Source: Phycisphaerae bacterium (lineage in GTDB: Bacteria > Planctomycetota > Phycisphaerae > UBA1845 > JAFGLZ01). Taken from it: a stretch of 57,073 nucleotides of DNA. How positions within the stretch are numbered: position 1 is the stretch's first letter; each line of letters begins with the position of its first letter. Under the pieces are notes generated by a model. It made no database searches and was not told the DNA's origin. It saw only the letters and a program-made list of their open reading frames with translations. The stretch covers positions 1 to 57,073 of the forward strand of contig JAFGLZ010000196.1 in assembly GCA_016927755.1 (NCBI GenBank), in the 5' to 3' direction. Position numbers and translations under genes: made by a program. Below are positions 33,718 through 42,056 of the stretch, in pieces.

Positions 33718-34293
33718 ATGACCCGAGGCGAAGACGCGATCGAGATCGCCCTGCCGTATCGCTGTCTGGTCGTGCTGTCCGGCATCCCGGGCAGCGGCAA
33801 GTCGACGTTCGCCCGGCGGCGTTTCGGGCCCACGGAGATTATCAGTTCGGACGGGTGCCGCGCGGCGATCTGCGATCAGGTTCACAACCAGGCGGCGAGC
33901 CGCGACGCGTTCGAGCTGATGCACGACATCATCGCGCGTCGAATGAAGTTCGATCGTTTCTCCGTCGCCGACGCGACCCATTTGACGCCGGAGTCGCGCA
34001 AGGGGCTGTTGAAGCTGTGCCAACGGTTCAACTATCCGGCCTATCTGATCGTGCTGGACGTCCCGCCGGAGGTCTGCAAGGAGCGGGACGCGCACCGCAG
34101 GGACCGTCGCGTGGGCTCCGAGGTGATCGACCTTCACGCGAGCCGGTTCCGCTGCGACCCCGCGCGGTATCGAGCGGAGGGTTTCCAAGAGGTGTGGATC
34201 CTGGGGACGGACGAGGCGGATCAGGCGAGCGTTCGCTTGGAAGGCCGCGGCATGGGCGGCTTGGCGTCTGACGCGCGCATCGGCAAGCAATGA
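33718..34293 (+). CDS. P-loop polynucleotide-kinase-like protein
   Basis: 191-aa P-loop kinase. It has Walker A GIPGSGKSTFARR, the substrate-site ISSDGCRAAICDQ, VADATHLTPESRKGLL and a lid with RRDRR. It closely resembles the kinase module of bacterial Pnkp, but the phosphatase and ligase modules are absent. It may phosphorylate nucleic-acid 5' ends or a small molecule. It follows the Memo gene after 16 nt and overlaps lpxK by 4 nt (ATGA), so it is in the middle of a co-transcribed run. Confidence 0.8.
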   Translation: MTRGEDAIEIALPYRCLVVLSGIPGSGKSTFARRRFGPTEIISSDGCRAAICDQVHNQAASRDAFELMHDIIARRMKFDRFSVADATHLTPESRKGLLKLCQRFNYPAYLIVLDVPPEVCKERDAHRRDRRVGSEVIDLHASRFRCDPARYRAEGFQEVWILGTDEADQASVRLEGRGMGGLASDARIGKQ

Positions 34294-35474
34294 CCCCTGA
34301 TTCCTACTACGACCGATTGATTCGCGGCCGGCAGCGCGGGCTTCTGGCAGCAGGTCTGCGCTGCGGGCTGGCGGCGTTCTCGTGGCCGTATCGGCTCGTC
34401 GTGGGACTGAGAAACGCCTACTACGACCACGTGCGACGGGCCACGCGTCGGGCCGACGTGCCGGTGATCAGCGTGGGCAATCTGGTCACGGGCGGCACGG
34501 GCAAGACGCCGATGGTCATCTGGATCCTGCAGCGGCTCGTCGAGACCCGGCGCCGCCCGGGCGTGCTGATGCGCGGCTACAAGGCCAGCCAGATCGCCTG
34601 CTGTCAGGCGAACCAGGCGCTGCAAGACGCCATCCACGGATGTGAGAACGACGAGGCCCGGGAGATCCGGCGTCGCTGCCCGCGGGCGGACCTCGTGATC
34701 GATCCGGACCGCGTCGCCGGGGCGGCCAAGGCGGCCGGGATCGGGTGTGACGTGCTCGTGATGGACGACGGGTTTCAGCACCGCCGGCTGGCGCGCGACC
34801 TGGACGTCGTTCTGGTCGACGCGACGTTCCCGTTCGGAGGGGGTCTGCTGCCTCGCGGAATGCGACGCGAGCCGATCGATTCGCTGAAGCGGGCGGACGT
34901 GGTGGTGATCACCCGAGCCGACCAGGTCCACGAGTCCGAGCGGGACGGGTTGCGGCGGCGGCTTGGTGAGCTCACCGAGGGCGCTCCCGTGCTGTGCGCG
35001 TGTCATCGCCCGGTCGAGCTATGCGATCAGACCGGTCGGTGCGATGCGGGGACCGGCGTCGATTCGATGAGAGGGCGTCGGGCGTGGATCTTCGCGGCCT
35101 TGGGCAATCCCGCGGCGTTCTCGGCGACGGTTGAACGAATGGGTTGCGCCGTGGTCGGGTCTCGTTTCTGGCCGGATCATCACGCGTGGTCGGATGCCGA
35201 GCTGGACGACATGGCTCGAGCGGCGGGAAGCGCCGCGGCGGACGTGATCCTGACGACGGAGAAGGACGCGGTGAAGCTGCCTCCGGATCGCCCGAAATGG
35301 CCCGCGCCGCTTCGCGTCGTCCGGATCGGCATGGATTTCCTTGGCGGCGATGCCGATGTGATGTGTGCGAAGCTCTCGGAGGTCGTCGCAGGGGAGGTCC
35401 GCCGTGGCGGCGCGGTGGACGGCGAGCGAGCCGGCGGCGGCGTGGCATCGACTCATGGGAAGGACCCGACCTGA
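34290..35474 (+). CDS. lpxK: Tetraacyldisaccharide 4'-kinase
   Basis: 394-aa LpxK, which phosphorylates the lipid A precursor at the 4' position on the inner membrane. N-terminal amphipathic region with YRLVVGLRNAYYD, then Walker A PVISVGNLVTGGTGKTP, VLMRGYKA, the DDGFQHRRLARDLDVVLVDA signature, and GGGLLPRGMRREP. The C-terminal TTEKDAVKL is also conserved. It shows that the organism makes lipid A. The C-terminus has a Gly/Arg-rich tail. Overlaps both neighbours (ATGA and TGATG). Confidence 0.93.
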   Translation: MTPDSYYDRLIRGRQRGLLAAGLRCGLAAFSWPYRLVVGLRNAYYDHVRRATRRADVPVISVGNLVTGGTGKTPMVIWILQRLVETRRRPGVLMRGYKASQIACCQANQALQDAIHGCENDEAREIRRRCPRADLVIDPDRVAGAAKAAGIGCDVLVMDDGFQHRRLARDLDVVLVDATFPFGGGLLPRGMRREPIDSLKRADVVVITRADQVHESERDGLRRRLGELTEGAPVLCACHRPVELCDQTGRCDAGTGVDSMRGRRAWIFAALGNPAAFSATVERMGCAVVGSRFWPDHHAWSDAELDDMARAAGSAAADVILTTEKDAVKLPPDRPKWPAPLRVVRIGMDFLGGDADVMCAKLSEVVAGEVRRGGAVDGERAGGGVASTHGKDPT

Positions 35475-36439
35475 TGACGAAACGGTACGAACCGATCGAC
35501 ACCTCGAAGCTGAAGACCTTCTCCATCGGCCGGCGCGAGCACAAGGTCGTGCTCGATGGACTGGCCAAGCTGCCGGAGGCGGGGGCTTCCGCGGCCGAGC
35601 TGATCGATTCTCTACCGTCGTTCTTGGGGGCGGCGCATTTCAACGCGGTGGTCGATGCGATCGTGGCCGCTCGCCGGGCGGATCGTCCCGTCGTCTTTGC
35701 GATGGGGGCGCACGTCGTGAAGGTGGGCTGCGGACCGATCGTGGTGGACCTGATTCGGCGCGGCATCGTCACGGCGGTTGCCGGCAACGGCGCCACGGCG
35801 ATTCACGACGCCGAACTGGCCTGCGACGGACAGACCAGCGAGGACGTCGCCGAGACCCTTGGCGACGGGCGGTTCGGCATGGTTCGCGAGACGGCAGAGT
35901 TCTTCGCCGAGGCCGCCACGATGGGCGGGCGGGACGGCATCGGCCTTGGGGCCGCCGTCGGTCACCTGCTCGTCGAGCAGGATCGACCTCACGTGGACGT
36001 CAGCATCCTGGCCGCGGCGCATCGCGCGGGCATCCCCGCCACGATCCACGTCGCCGTGGGCACCGATACGGTCCACATGCACCCACAGATGGACGGCGCG
36101 CTATTGGGCCAAGCGACGATGACCGACTTTCGTCTCATCTGCAGCGTGGTTGCCGATCTGGGCGCCGCGAAAGCGGGCGGACCGGGGGGCGTGTGGTGTA
36201 ATATCGGCTCGGCGGTGCTTCTGCCGGAGGTCTTCCTGAAGGCCGTGGCGATCGCCCGTAATCTCGGATCGGACCTTGACGCCATGGTCACCGCCAATTT
36301 CGACATGTTGGGCCAATATCGGGCCCGGCAAAACGTCGTGCTGCGCCCCCCTCTGCCGGGCAACGGCCACGAGGTGATCGGCCAGCACGAAATCCTCCTT
36401 CCACTACTCCGCCAGGCGCTTGTCGAGAAGCTCTCCTGA
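35474..36439 (+). CDS. Conserved deoxyhypusine-synthase-like protein (tentative)
   Basis: 321-aa cytoplasmic protein. Motifs AMGAHVVKVGCGPIVVDLIR, VAGNGATAIHDAELA, TSEDVAETLGDGRFGM and TIHVAVGTDTVHMHPQMDG suggest a Rossmann/DHS-like NAD-binding fold and remind me of bacterial proteins annotated deoxyhypusine synthase family. I cannot see the catalytic Lys region of true deoxyhypusine synthase, so the reaction is not claimed. The ATG overlaps the lpxK stop (TGATG), which makes a link with lipid A or sugar metabolism possible. The long in-frame extension through lpxK is discarded. A small GC stem (AGCGGC...GCCGCT near 36505-36535) follows it. Confidence 0.6.
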   Translation: MTKRYEPIDTSKLKTFSIGRREHKVVLDGLAKLPEAGASAAELIDSLPSFLGAAHFNAVVDAIVAARRADRPVVFAMGAHVVKVGCGPIVVDLIRRGIVTAVAGNGATAIHDAELACDGQTSEDVAETLGDGRFGMVRETAEFFAEAATMGGRDGIGLGAAVGHLLVEQDRPHVDVSILAAAHRAGIPATIHVAVGTDTVHMHPQMDGALLGQATMTDFRLICSVVADLGAAKAGGPGGVWCNIGSAVLLPEVFLKAVAIARNLGSDLDAMVTANFDMLGQYRARQNVVLRPPLPGNGHEVIGQHEILLPLLRQALVEKLS

Positions 36440-36651
36440 TTACCGGACGATGCGGGGGTATCGCCTCGCTACGCCCGTGCCAGAGATCCTCGATGGATTG
36501 AGCAGCGGCGGGACTATCCGAGGCTAAAAGCCGCTCCGGTCAAAGCCGATACTTTGGTTGGTCGCGGTCGGGCACGCAAGGCGATATCCGACCACGACCG
36601 GCGGGCCGCATTTCGCGCATCGTCAACCTGCTTCGACATGGGAGGCGAGTC

Positions 36652-38241
36652 ATGTCACGCCGAACCAAGTGGATCGTTTGGATTCTCTGCGTCTGCGTCG
36701 TGGGCTGCATGCCCGCTCCGACGGGGCCGTCCGGCCCGGTCGACGGCGCGGTCGTTACCGGCGATGGGGTCGTGCTGAGCGGGACGATCCACGCGCCTCG
36801 AACCATCGCCGGGGCACCGACTCCGACGATTGATGAAGGCTACATGATCGTCGCCCAGAGCGACGAGACGGGCGAGATCTACCGCGCGGTGACCGACGCA
36901 AACGGTGAATTCGCGTTGGACATTCCGGCGACGGAGGCGGGCAACACGTTCATGGTGACGATCCTCGGCCCGGACGGCAAGGCCGTCGGGCCGGTGATGT
37001 ACGCGCAGGCGGACGGTCACGGCCTGACGGGGCTGGCCCTCGACCAGGACACCTCGCTGGGCACGGTCAATCTGCCGGACGATCCGACGGCCGAGCCGAT
37101 TCGTCCGGGCGACGACGTCGATCTGTCCGGGCAGGTGGATGACGCCATCGTGACCCGCCTCAATGACGATGGCACGCCGGTCGGGCTCGACTCCTTCGGC
37201 AAGGGCGACGACGCCAAGGAGCCGGGCGGCGCGAGCGGTCAGGGCATCGATGCCGATCAAGACGGTCTGATCGACATGCTCGACGCCGACGACAACGGCG
37301 ACGGCATCGTCGACGACTTCGAGGGCGACGGAGATGCCGGGGGCATGCCGGAGCAGATCAGGGCGGGCTTCTTCATGAACCTGAAGATCCACCCCGAGCG
37401 GGCGCCGATCTACTACGCCGGTGACGCCGGCGAGATCAACGCGGCGCTGGCCACGGACACCGTTATCACGTTGGAGGTGATGGCGGAGCCCTCGTCGGGA
37501 CTGACGATCGCGGCTGCCAGGATCCTCGAAACGCCCGGGCCCGCCTACATCCCCACCGCGAGCAAGGTCGTGGAGGTCGCCGACGGGCTCGACTACGTGC
37601 CGTGGGCGGACTCGAACTACGCCCTGGACAACAGCGGCGATCGCTTCCAAGCGTTTATCGTTCCGAACACGGTGATGGCGGCGGGGGACACGTTTACGGC
37701 CGAGATCACGTTAAGCGACGGGACGACGCTGCAGTACTCGCGCATGATCAACTACGTGTTCAAGAACATCCCCCGGCTGGTTCAGTACGGATCGCCGAGT
37801 AACCTGACCGCCTTCGACGTGACCGATGAGGCGATCAACGGCTCGCAACAGCAGCCGATTCCCCTTGACGGGACGCAGGACCTCGTCCTGGTCTTCAACC
37901 CGCCCAAGGACGAGCTCGGGGCCTACATCGAGAACATGGACTACAGTTTCACGATCTTCTATGAAGGCGCCGGCGGTCAGCAGCTCAACGACGACATCGA
38001 TTACACCGCCACCTGGCCGACGTCGCCGGCGGGGTTCGACCGGGGGACCTACTGGGTGACGAAGGACCAGTTGACGCTCTCGGTGGACGACACCTACACC
38101 TTCACCCTGCCCAAGGAGGTCTTCCCCGATACGGTCGCAACGGCCTCCGGCAACGTCGCGGTCGCGCGGTACAAGATCGACATCACCGCCGAGACCAGCT
38201 CCGGCAACGCCGCGATCATGCTGACTTTCGAGAAGCCGTAG
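36652..38241 (+). CDS. Lipoprotein with Ca2+-binding type-3 repeat segment
   Basis: 529-aa predicted lipoprotein. A signal peptide is followed by lipobox VVGC with lipidated Cys19. Residues 40-130 look like a carboxypeptidase-regulatory/Ig-like beta domain (SGTIHAP, then TDANGEFALDIPATEAG). An Asp-rich thrombospondin-type-3-like calcium segment DADQDGLIDMLDADDNGDG lies near residue 205. The remainder is beta-rich and unrecognised. GGGAGG precedes the ATG. It is probably anchored to the outer membrane. No relation to neighbours is evident; a strong hairpin terminator follows. Confidence 0.8.
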   Translation: MSRRTKWIVWILCVCVVGCMPAPTGPSGPVDGAVVTGDGVVLSGTIHAPRTIAGAPTPTIDEGYMIVAQSDETGEIYRAVTDANGEFALDIPATEAGNTFMVTILGPDGKAVGPVMYAQADGHGLTGLALDQDTSLGTVNLPDDPTAEPIRPGDDVDLSGQVDDAIVTRLNDDGTPVGLDSFGKGDDAKEPGGASGQGIDADQDGLIDMLDADDNGDGIVDDFEGDGDAGGMPEQIRAGFFMNLKIHPERAPIYYAGDAGEINAALATDTVITLEVMAEPSSGLTIAAARILETPGPAYIPTASKVVEVADGLDYVPWADSNYALDNSGDRFQAFIVPNTVMAAGDTFTAEITLSDGTTLQYSRMINYVFKNIPRLVQYGSPSNLTAFDVTDEAINGSQQQPIPLDGTQDLVLVFNPPKDELGAYIENMDYSFTIFYEGAGGQQLNDDIDYTATWPTSPAGFDRGTYWVTKDQLTLSVDDTYTFTLPKEVFPDTVATASGNVAVARYKIDITAETSSGNAAIMLTFEKP

Positions 38242-38263
38242 GACGTGCAGGCAAACAAGACGT

Positions 38264-38307
38264 AGACGGGCACGGGTGGACTGGGACCGCCTGTGCCCGT
38301 CTCGTTT
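38264..38307 (+). terminator. Terminator-like hairpin after the lipoprotein gene
   Basis: AGACGGGCAC (38264-38273) pairs with GTGCCCGTCT (38293-38302), with further GGTGG/CGCC pairing inside, followed by CGTTTCT. It starts 23 nt after the stop. Confidence 0.6.
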
Positions 38308-38443
38308 CTGGAATCCAGGTCCTCGGGAACGTTCCATCGCGGACAGGGTCGTCGGCGGAGCCCAAGGCTGGGCATTCGGTCGGGGAGCCGGCGGCCTTAC
38401 CGGAGTTGCCAGTGCCGTCTTCGTTAGGTGGGTTTCGTGCTGC

Positions 38444-38496
38444 TGTAACGCAGGCTTCCAGCCTGCTCCGAAGCAGGCAAGGATGCCTGCGTTACA
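38444..38496. repeat. Nested palindrome (NAGFQPA-type)
   Basis: Outer arms TGTAACGCAGGC (38444-38455) and GCCTGCGTTACA (38485-38496) are perfect. Inside, AGCCTGCT pairs with AGCAGGC around a short loop, so most of the 53 nt folds into one long hairpin. In frame it reads NAGFQPA, seen in dispersed planctomycete repeats. Confidence 0.8.
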
Positions 38497-38520
38497 AGAA
38501 GGGTTCAAACTGAGAAGGGC

Positions 38521-38603
38521 GGGTGGTCCATGGCTTTAGCCGTGGGGGACGCGAATCTCCGATCGAATTCGTGCCGGCCACCTCTCAAGAGGTGCACCAC
38601 CCA
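38521..38603. repeat. 83-bp dispersed repeat, copy 1
   Basis: Matches 56991-57073 at 81 of 83 positions. The ends are inverted (GGGTGGTCCA at the left; TGGGTGGTGCA when the right end is read on the other strand). It contains a CCAYGGC-TTTA-GCCGTGG hairpin on the left and an ACCTCT/AGAGGT palindrome on the right. Confidence 0.85.
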
Positions 38604-38639
38604 AGGTTCGCTAGCTTTCCAAACATTCTTGCAGACAGC

Positions 38640-40871
38640 TTAGCTCAGGACGGCTTCGAGCATGGAGGGGCTAACGGCCAGTCGCAGCTTCTTGAGCGCC
38701 CGCTTCTCGAGCTGGCGGGCGCGTTCCTTGGAGACGCCGAAGAGACGCCCGATCTGCTCGAGCGTCTGACACTTGCCGTCCGGCATCAGGCCGTAGTGGC
38801 GGCAGATGATCATTCGCTCTCGTGTCGGCAGGTCTTTGAGGACCTCGTCGAGGGATTCGCGAATTCCCTCCATGCGTCGATCGGCCGCGGCGACCGCATC
38901 CTGCCGATCCGGCTCGATGTCGAGCCGTTCCTCGTGCCCGGTCTGGCAGCGTGACCGCTGGAATCGCTCCTCGGGGATCGTACGGGCGTAGTTCCTCATG
39001 ATGGCCCAGCTCGCATACGTGCTGAACCTGAAGCCGCGCGTGTAGTCGAACTTCTCGACGGCCCTCATGAGGGAGAGGTTTCCGTCGCTGATCGTGACGA
39101 ACAAGTCGTCGCCGTTGCGGATATGCTTCTTGGCGATACTGACGACGAGCCGAAGATTGGCCTGGATGATTCGGTTTCGGACGTCCTCGGCGCGATTGAG
39201 CAGCGACTCGAGATCGTTGAGGTCGGCGGCTCGCGGCTGCCGCGGATCGATGGTCTCCGCCAGGCGCTTGGCCTTGAACTTGACGTAGTTGTAGCGGCGG
39301 AAGAGATCTCGCTCCTGCTCTTCCTGGAGCAGGGGCAGGTCGTAGAGCTCCTTGAGGTACGTCGGCAGATCCCCGGTCGGGCGCGGCCTCTTGCGGGGGG
39401 CGTTGTCCGTCTTGGCGGGGGAGCCCTGACCCCCCAGGATCATGGCGTCGGCGTCGGCATCATCGAACTCATCGCTGGGGATGTATTCGATGTCCTGCCT
39501 GAGGAGCTCTCTGGCTCGGATCTCGGTGATGATGCGGTAGACGGCCGACGGCTTTCGCGCGAAACGTCGGGCCAGGTCCGCCACGGCGTCGCCGCTGCGA
39601 TAGCAGCGGTAGATCTTCAAGTGATCCTCACTGCCCAACGGCTCGGGCGGACGGCCGAAGAGGCGGTCTTCCGGGTGCTCCTGATCGTGCCGGCGGAGGA
39701 TATAGCGGATCGTCTCCGTGGACCGCCCCAGCTTCTTGGCGAGCCGCTCGGCGACCTCGCTCACACGGACCAGCCCGTCCTCGATGAGCTCGCGAGCCCT
39801 CTCGACGATCGACTGTCGCTCCTCGTCCGTCAGCTTGCTAAACGAGGCCGCTCGCGTGACGAGCGCGGGGTTCTTCCGCACGAACCGTCGGACGGCTCGC
39901 TCGGGGAAGACCATGCGCCGCCGCCCCTCCTCGTCCACGGCTCGGTACGAGACGAGTCCTCGTCTGTGCCAGCGGTTGAGCGTCTTGTGTGAGACCCGCA
40001 GACGCTCGCCAAGCTGCTCCACGGTCCAACACGCCTGGTCGATGTGGTGAACCATCAGGTCCGTTGAGGCGCTAAGATCGTCGACGAGTTGAACGAGGTC
40101 CGAGATCAGCGGCTTGCCCGGCAGCAGGTTCTCGTCGTCCGTGCGCACCTTCCGTCGAAACTGTGTCACGTGGAACAGGACGAGGTCGTAGGGGTACGTT
40201 CGCCTTGGTTCGATCAAGTCGATGAGATACTCGGCCCCCTCGATCTGCTGAAGCCGAAGCCGAGGCGGCGACATGAGAAGCTGTCGCGCCAACTGCTGGA
40301 TCATCTCGAGGGTGTATCCTGCCACCTCAAGCGCCTCCGGATCGAGCAGGAGCATCCGGCATGCCTCGAGCCCGGATGCCCACCGCTGGGCGTTGCTGCC
40401 CGCCTGCCCCCGCATCCAGCTTCCCGGGGTGGCTCGGCCGCCCTGTCCCGGAAGGGGAACAGGGCCATTCGCACTCATCGGCAGGTCGACTCGGGAAGTC
40501 AAGAGGGCGTCATCGCCCGATTCCTCATCCCGATTATTGCAATAGGTGCCTGCCGAATAAAGACTTCCTACCTGATTGTTCAACCGGGCTAGGGGCCGGT
40601 CAAGGTCATCGAGCCAGAAATTCCAGCAGACCAGGTGTCCACCGCCGTCACTCGATATGCCGACTTCTCGGACGAGGCTGCCGGGTAGTGCGGAGGTGTC
40701 CGTCCTTGTGGCCTGTCCCAATCGGCCGAGTGTCCATGCCAGCGAGCGGGGGCGCGGGTTGGTCCCACCGAACGTGACAATTTGCAGCGGATTTTGATGT
40801 GGTTGGTCCTGAAGAGGTTGCTCTGGAGGCGGCTGTAGGTCGGAACTTATACCATGCCAAACAGGATTCAT
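38640..40871 (-). CDS. Large sigma-70-family RNA polymerase sigma factor with extra HTH modules
   Basis: 743-aa protein. Residues 1-165 are unrecognised. A MerR-type helix-turn-helix lies at about 281-335 (WTVEQLGERLRVSHKTLNRW). A further HTH is at 363-395 (VSEVAERLAKKLGRSTETIR), and a third HTH-like segment spans 420-455. Sigma region 1.2 is at 500-530. Region 2 is at 566-632 (NLRLVVSIAKKHI, then LMRAVEKFDYTRGFRFSTYA). Region 4 is at 680-730 (LPTRERMIICRHYGL, then IGRLFGVSKERARQLEKRA). Regions 2 and 4 are joined by only ~48 residues, so a normal region 3 seems absent. ATG 40871 has AGGAAGG 7 nt upstream, which supports the full length; internal ATGs at 40478 and 40415 lack such sites. Downstream of the RluD gene on the same strand. 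Confidence 0.85.
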   Translation of the reverse strand: MNPVWHGISSDLQPPPEQPLQDQPHQNPLQIVTFGGTNPRPRSLAWTLGRLGQATRTDTSALPGSLVREVGISSDGGGHLVCWNFWLDDLDRPLARLNNQVGSLYSAGTYCNNRDEESGDDALLTSRVDLPMSANGPVPLPGQGGRATPGSWMRGQAGSNAQRWASGLEACRMLLLDPEALEVAGYTLEMIQQLARQLLMSPPRLRLQQIEGAEYLIDLIEPRRTYPYDLVLFHVTQFRRKVRTDDENLLPGKPLISDLVQLVDDLSASTDLMVHHIDQACWTVEQLGERLRVSHKTLNRWHRRGLVSYRAVDEEGRRRMVFPERAVRRFVRKNPALVTRAASFSKLTDEERQSIVERARELIEDGLVRVSEVAERLAKKLGRSTETIRYILRRHDQEHPEDRLFGRPPEPLGSEDHLKIYRCYRSGDAVADLARRFARKPSAVYRIITEIRARELLRQDIEYIPSDEFDDADADAMILGGQGSPAKTDNAPRKRPRPTGDLPTYLKELYDLPLLQEEQERDLFRRYNYVKFKAKRLAETIDPRQPRAADLNDLESLLNRAEDVRNRIIQANLRLVVSIAKKHIRNGDDLFVTISDGNLSLMRAVEKFDYTRGFRFSTYASWAIMRNYARTIPEERFQRSRCQTGHEERLDIEPDRQDAVAAADRRMEGIRESLDEVLKDLPTRERMIICRHYGLMPDGKCQTLEQIGRLFGVSKERARQLEKRALKKLRLAVSPSMLEAVLS

Positions 40872-40933
40872 AAGATCGCCTTCCTAGAGGCGGCGACCCG
40901 TCAAGGTCCTGTAAGAGATTCCCTACGGTTGAT

Positions 40934-41968
40934 CTAGATCTGTCGGTATTTCCGCAATAGCGCGAGTGCTCGCTCAAAATCCTCCGGTGGGGGGGCTTCA
41001 AGGGTCATTTCTTGTTCCCGGATGGGGTGGCGGAAGGTGATTCTGTAGGCGTGCAGGGCCTGACGCACGAGAATGGGATCTCTGGAGTCGTCTTCTCTGC
41101 CGCTGAGCTGAGCCTCGGTGACGAAGTGACCGCCGTACATCGGATCGCCCAGCATGGAGTGGCCGATGTGGCTCATGTGGACGCGGAGTTGGTGGGTCCG
41201 CCCCGTCTTGGGATAAAGGTGAACGAGCGTGAAGCCGACCAGCCGCTCGACGACTTCGTACCGGGTGACGGCCTCCTTGACGTCCTTGGCCTCCTGCCGC
41301 GGGCCAGGCACGACGCGCTTGTCCTTGATCCTCGGATGGTTGCCGATCGGCGCGTTGATGATGTCGGCGTCGAGTTGGGGCGATCCCTCGACGATGGCCA
41401 GGTACATCTTCTGGGTCGTCCGCTGCTCGAACTGTAGCGCGAGGCGCCAGTGGGCCTCGTCAGTCTTGGCCACGAGCATGATGCCCGTCGTCTGCTTGTC
41501 GAGCCGGTGGACGATTCCGGGTCGGAAGGGGTCGTCTCCCTTGCTGAGCCGCTCGGCGTAGTAGGCCAGGCCGTTGGCCAGTGTGCCGGTCTGCGTCGCC
41601 CTGGCGGGATGGCAGACGATGCCCGCCTGCTTGTTGACCCCGAGCAGTTCGCTGTCCTCGTAAACGACGTTGACGGGGATGTCCTCGGGGACGACGTCGT
41701 AGGGCTCGGGCTGCGGGACCGTCATTTGGACCTCGTCGCCGGCGGTCAGCTCGTAGCTCGGCTTGGTGGGCTTGCCGTTGACGGTGATGGCGCCCTGCTT
41801 GATGAGCCGTTGGATGAGCGTTCGGGACATGCGGGCGAACCGCCCGTGCAGGTACTTGTCGATGCGGCGTCCGGGCACTCGCTGACGAATCCGTACCGTG
41901 ACGACTTCGTCGCTCTCCTCGTCCAGCGGGACGGGTCGGTCCAGGATGTCTTCCGAGTCTCTGGTCAA
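40934..41968 (-). CDS. rluD: RluD-type 23S rRNA pseudouridine synthase
   Basis: About 344-aa RluA-family enzyme. N-terminal S4 RNA-binding domain (RIDKYLHGRFARMSRTLIQR), then a catalytic domain with GIVHRLDKQTTGIMLVAKT, where the Asp is the nucleophile, and PKTGRTHQLRVHM. It isomerises uridines in 23S rRNA (helix 69 for RluD itself). There is no ATG near the expected start. The frame stays open to 42028 but that part overlaps a terminator hairpin of the upstream gene, so I prefer TTG 41968, giving a normal-length N-terminus. Start confidence is low; identity is high. Confidence 0.88.
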   Translation of the reverse strand: MTRDSEDILDRPVPLDEESDEVVTVRIRQRVPGRRIDKYLHGRFARMSRTLIQRLIKQGAITVNGKPTKPSYELTAGDEVQMTVPQPEPYDVVPEDIPVNVVYEDSELLGVNKQAGIVCHPARATQTGTLANGLAYYAERLSKGDDPFRPGIVHRLDKQTTGIMLVAKTDEAHWRLALQFEQRTTQKMYLAIVEGSPQLDADIINAPIGNHPRIKDKRVVPGPRQEAKDVKEAVTRYEVVERLVGFTLVHLYPKTGRTHQLRVHMSHIGHSMLGDPMYGGHFVTEAQLSGREDDSRDPILVRQALHAYRITFRHPIREQEMTLEAPPPEDFERALALLRKYRQI

Positions 41969-41984
41969 GTCAGCGAACCACAAG

Positions 41985-42018
41985 CAAAAAATACGGGATC
42001 CGCGTTCGCGGAACCCGG
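41985..42018 (-). terminator. Rho-independent terminator of the corrinoid-protein gene
   Basis: On the minus strand CGGGTTCCGCG pairs with CGCGGATCCCG (42017-42007 with 42004-41994, one mismatch), followed by TATTTTTT. It lies 39 nt after the stop at 42057, a textbook arrangement. Confidence 0.75.
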
Positions 42019-42056
42019 TATGAGACAATCAGTTGGACGGGGCGCTCCCCTCGGCC

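Larger units (their letters stand above)
38242..38639. other. 398-bp gene-free region rich in repeats
   Basis: Between convergent lipoprotein and sigma-factor genes. It holds the terminator hairpin, the NAGFQPA-type palindrome and the full 83-bp repeat. No credible ORF or promoter is seen. It looks like a landing zone for small dispersed elements. Confidence 0.7.
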
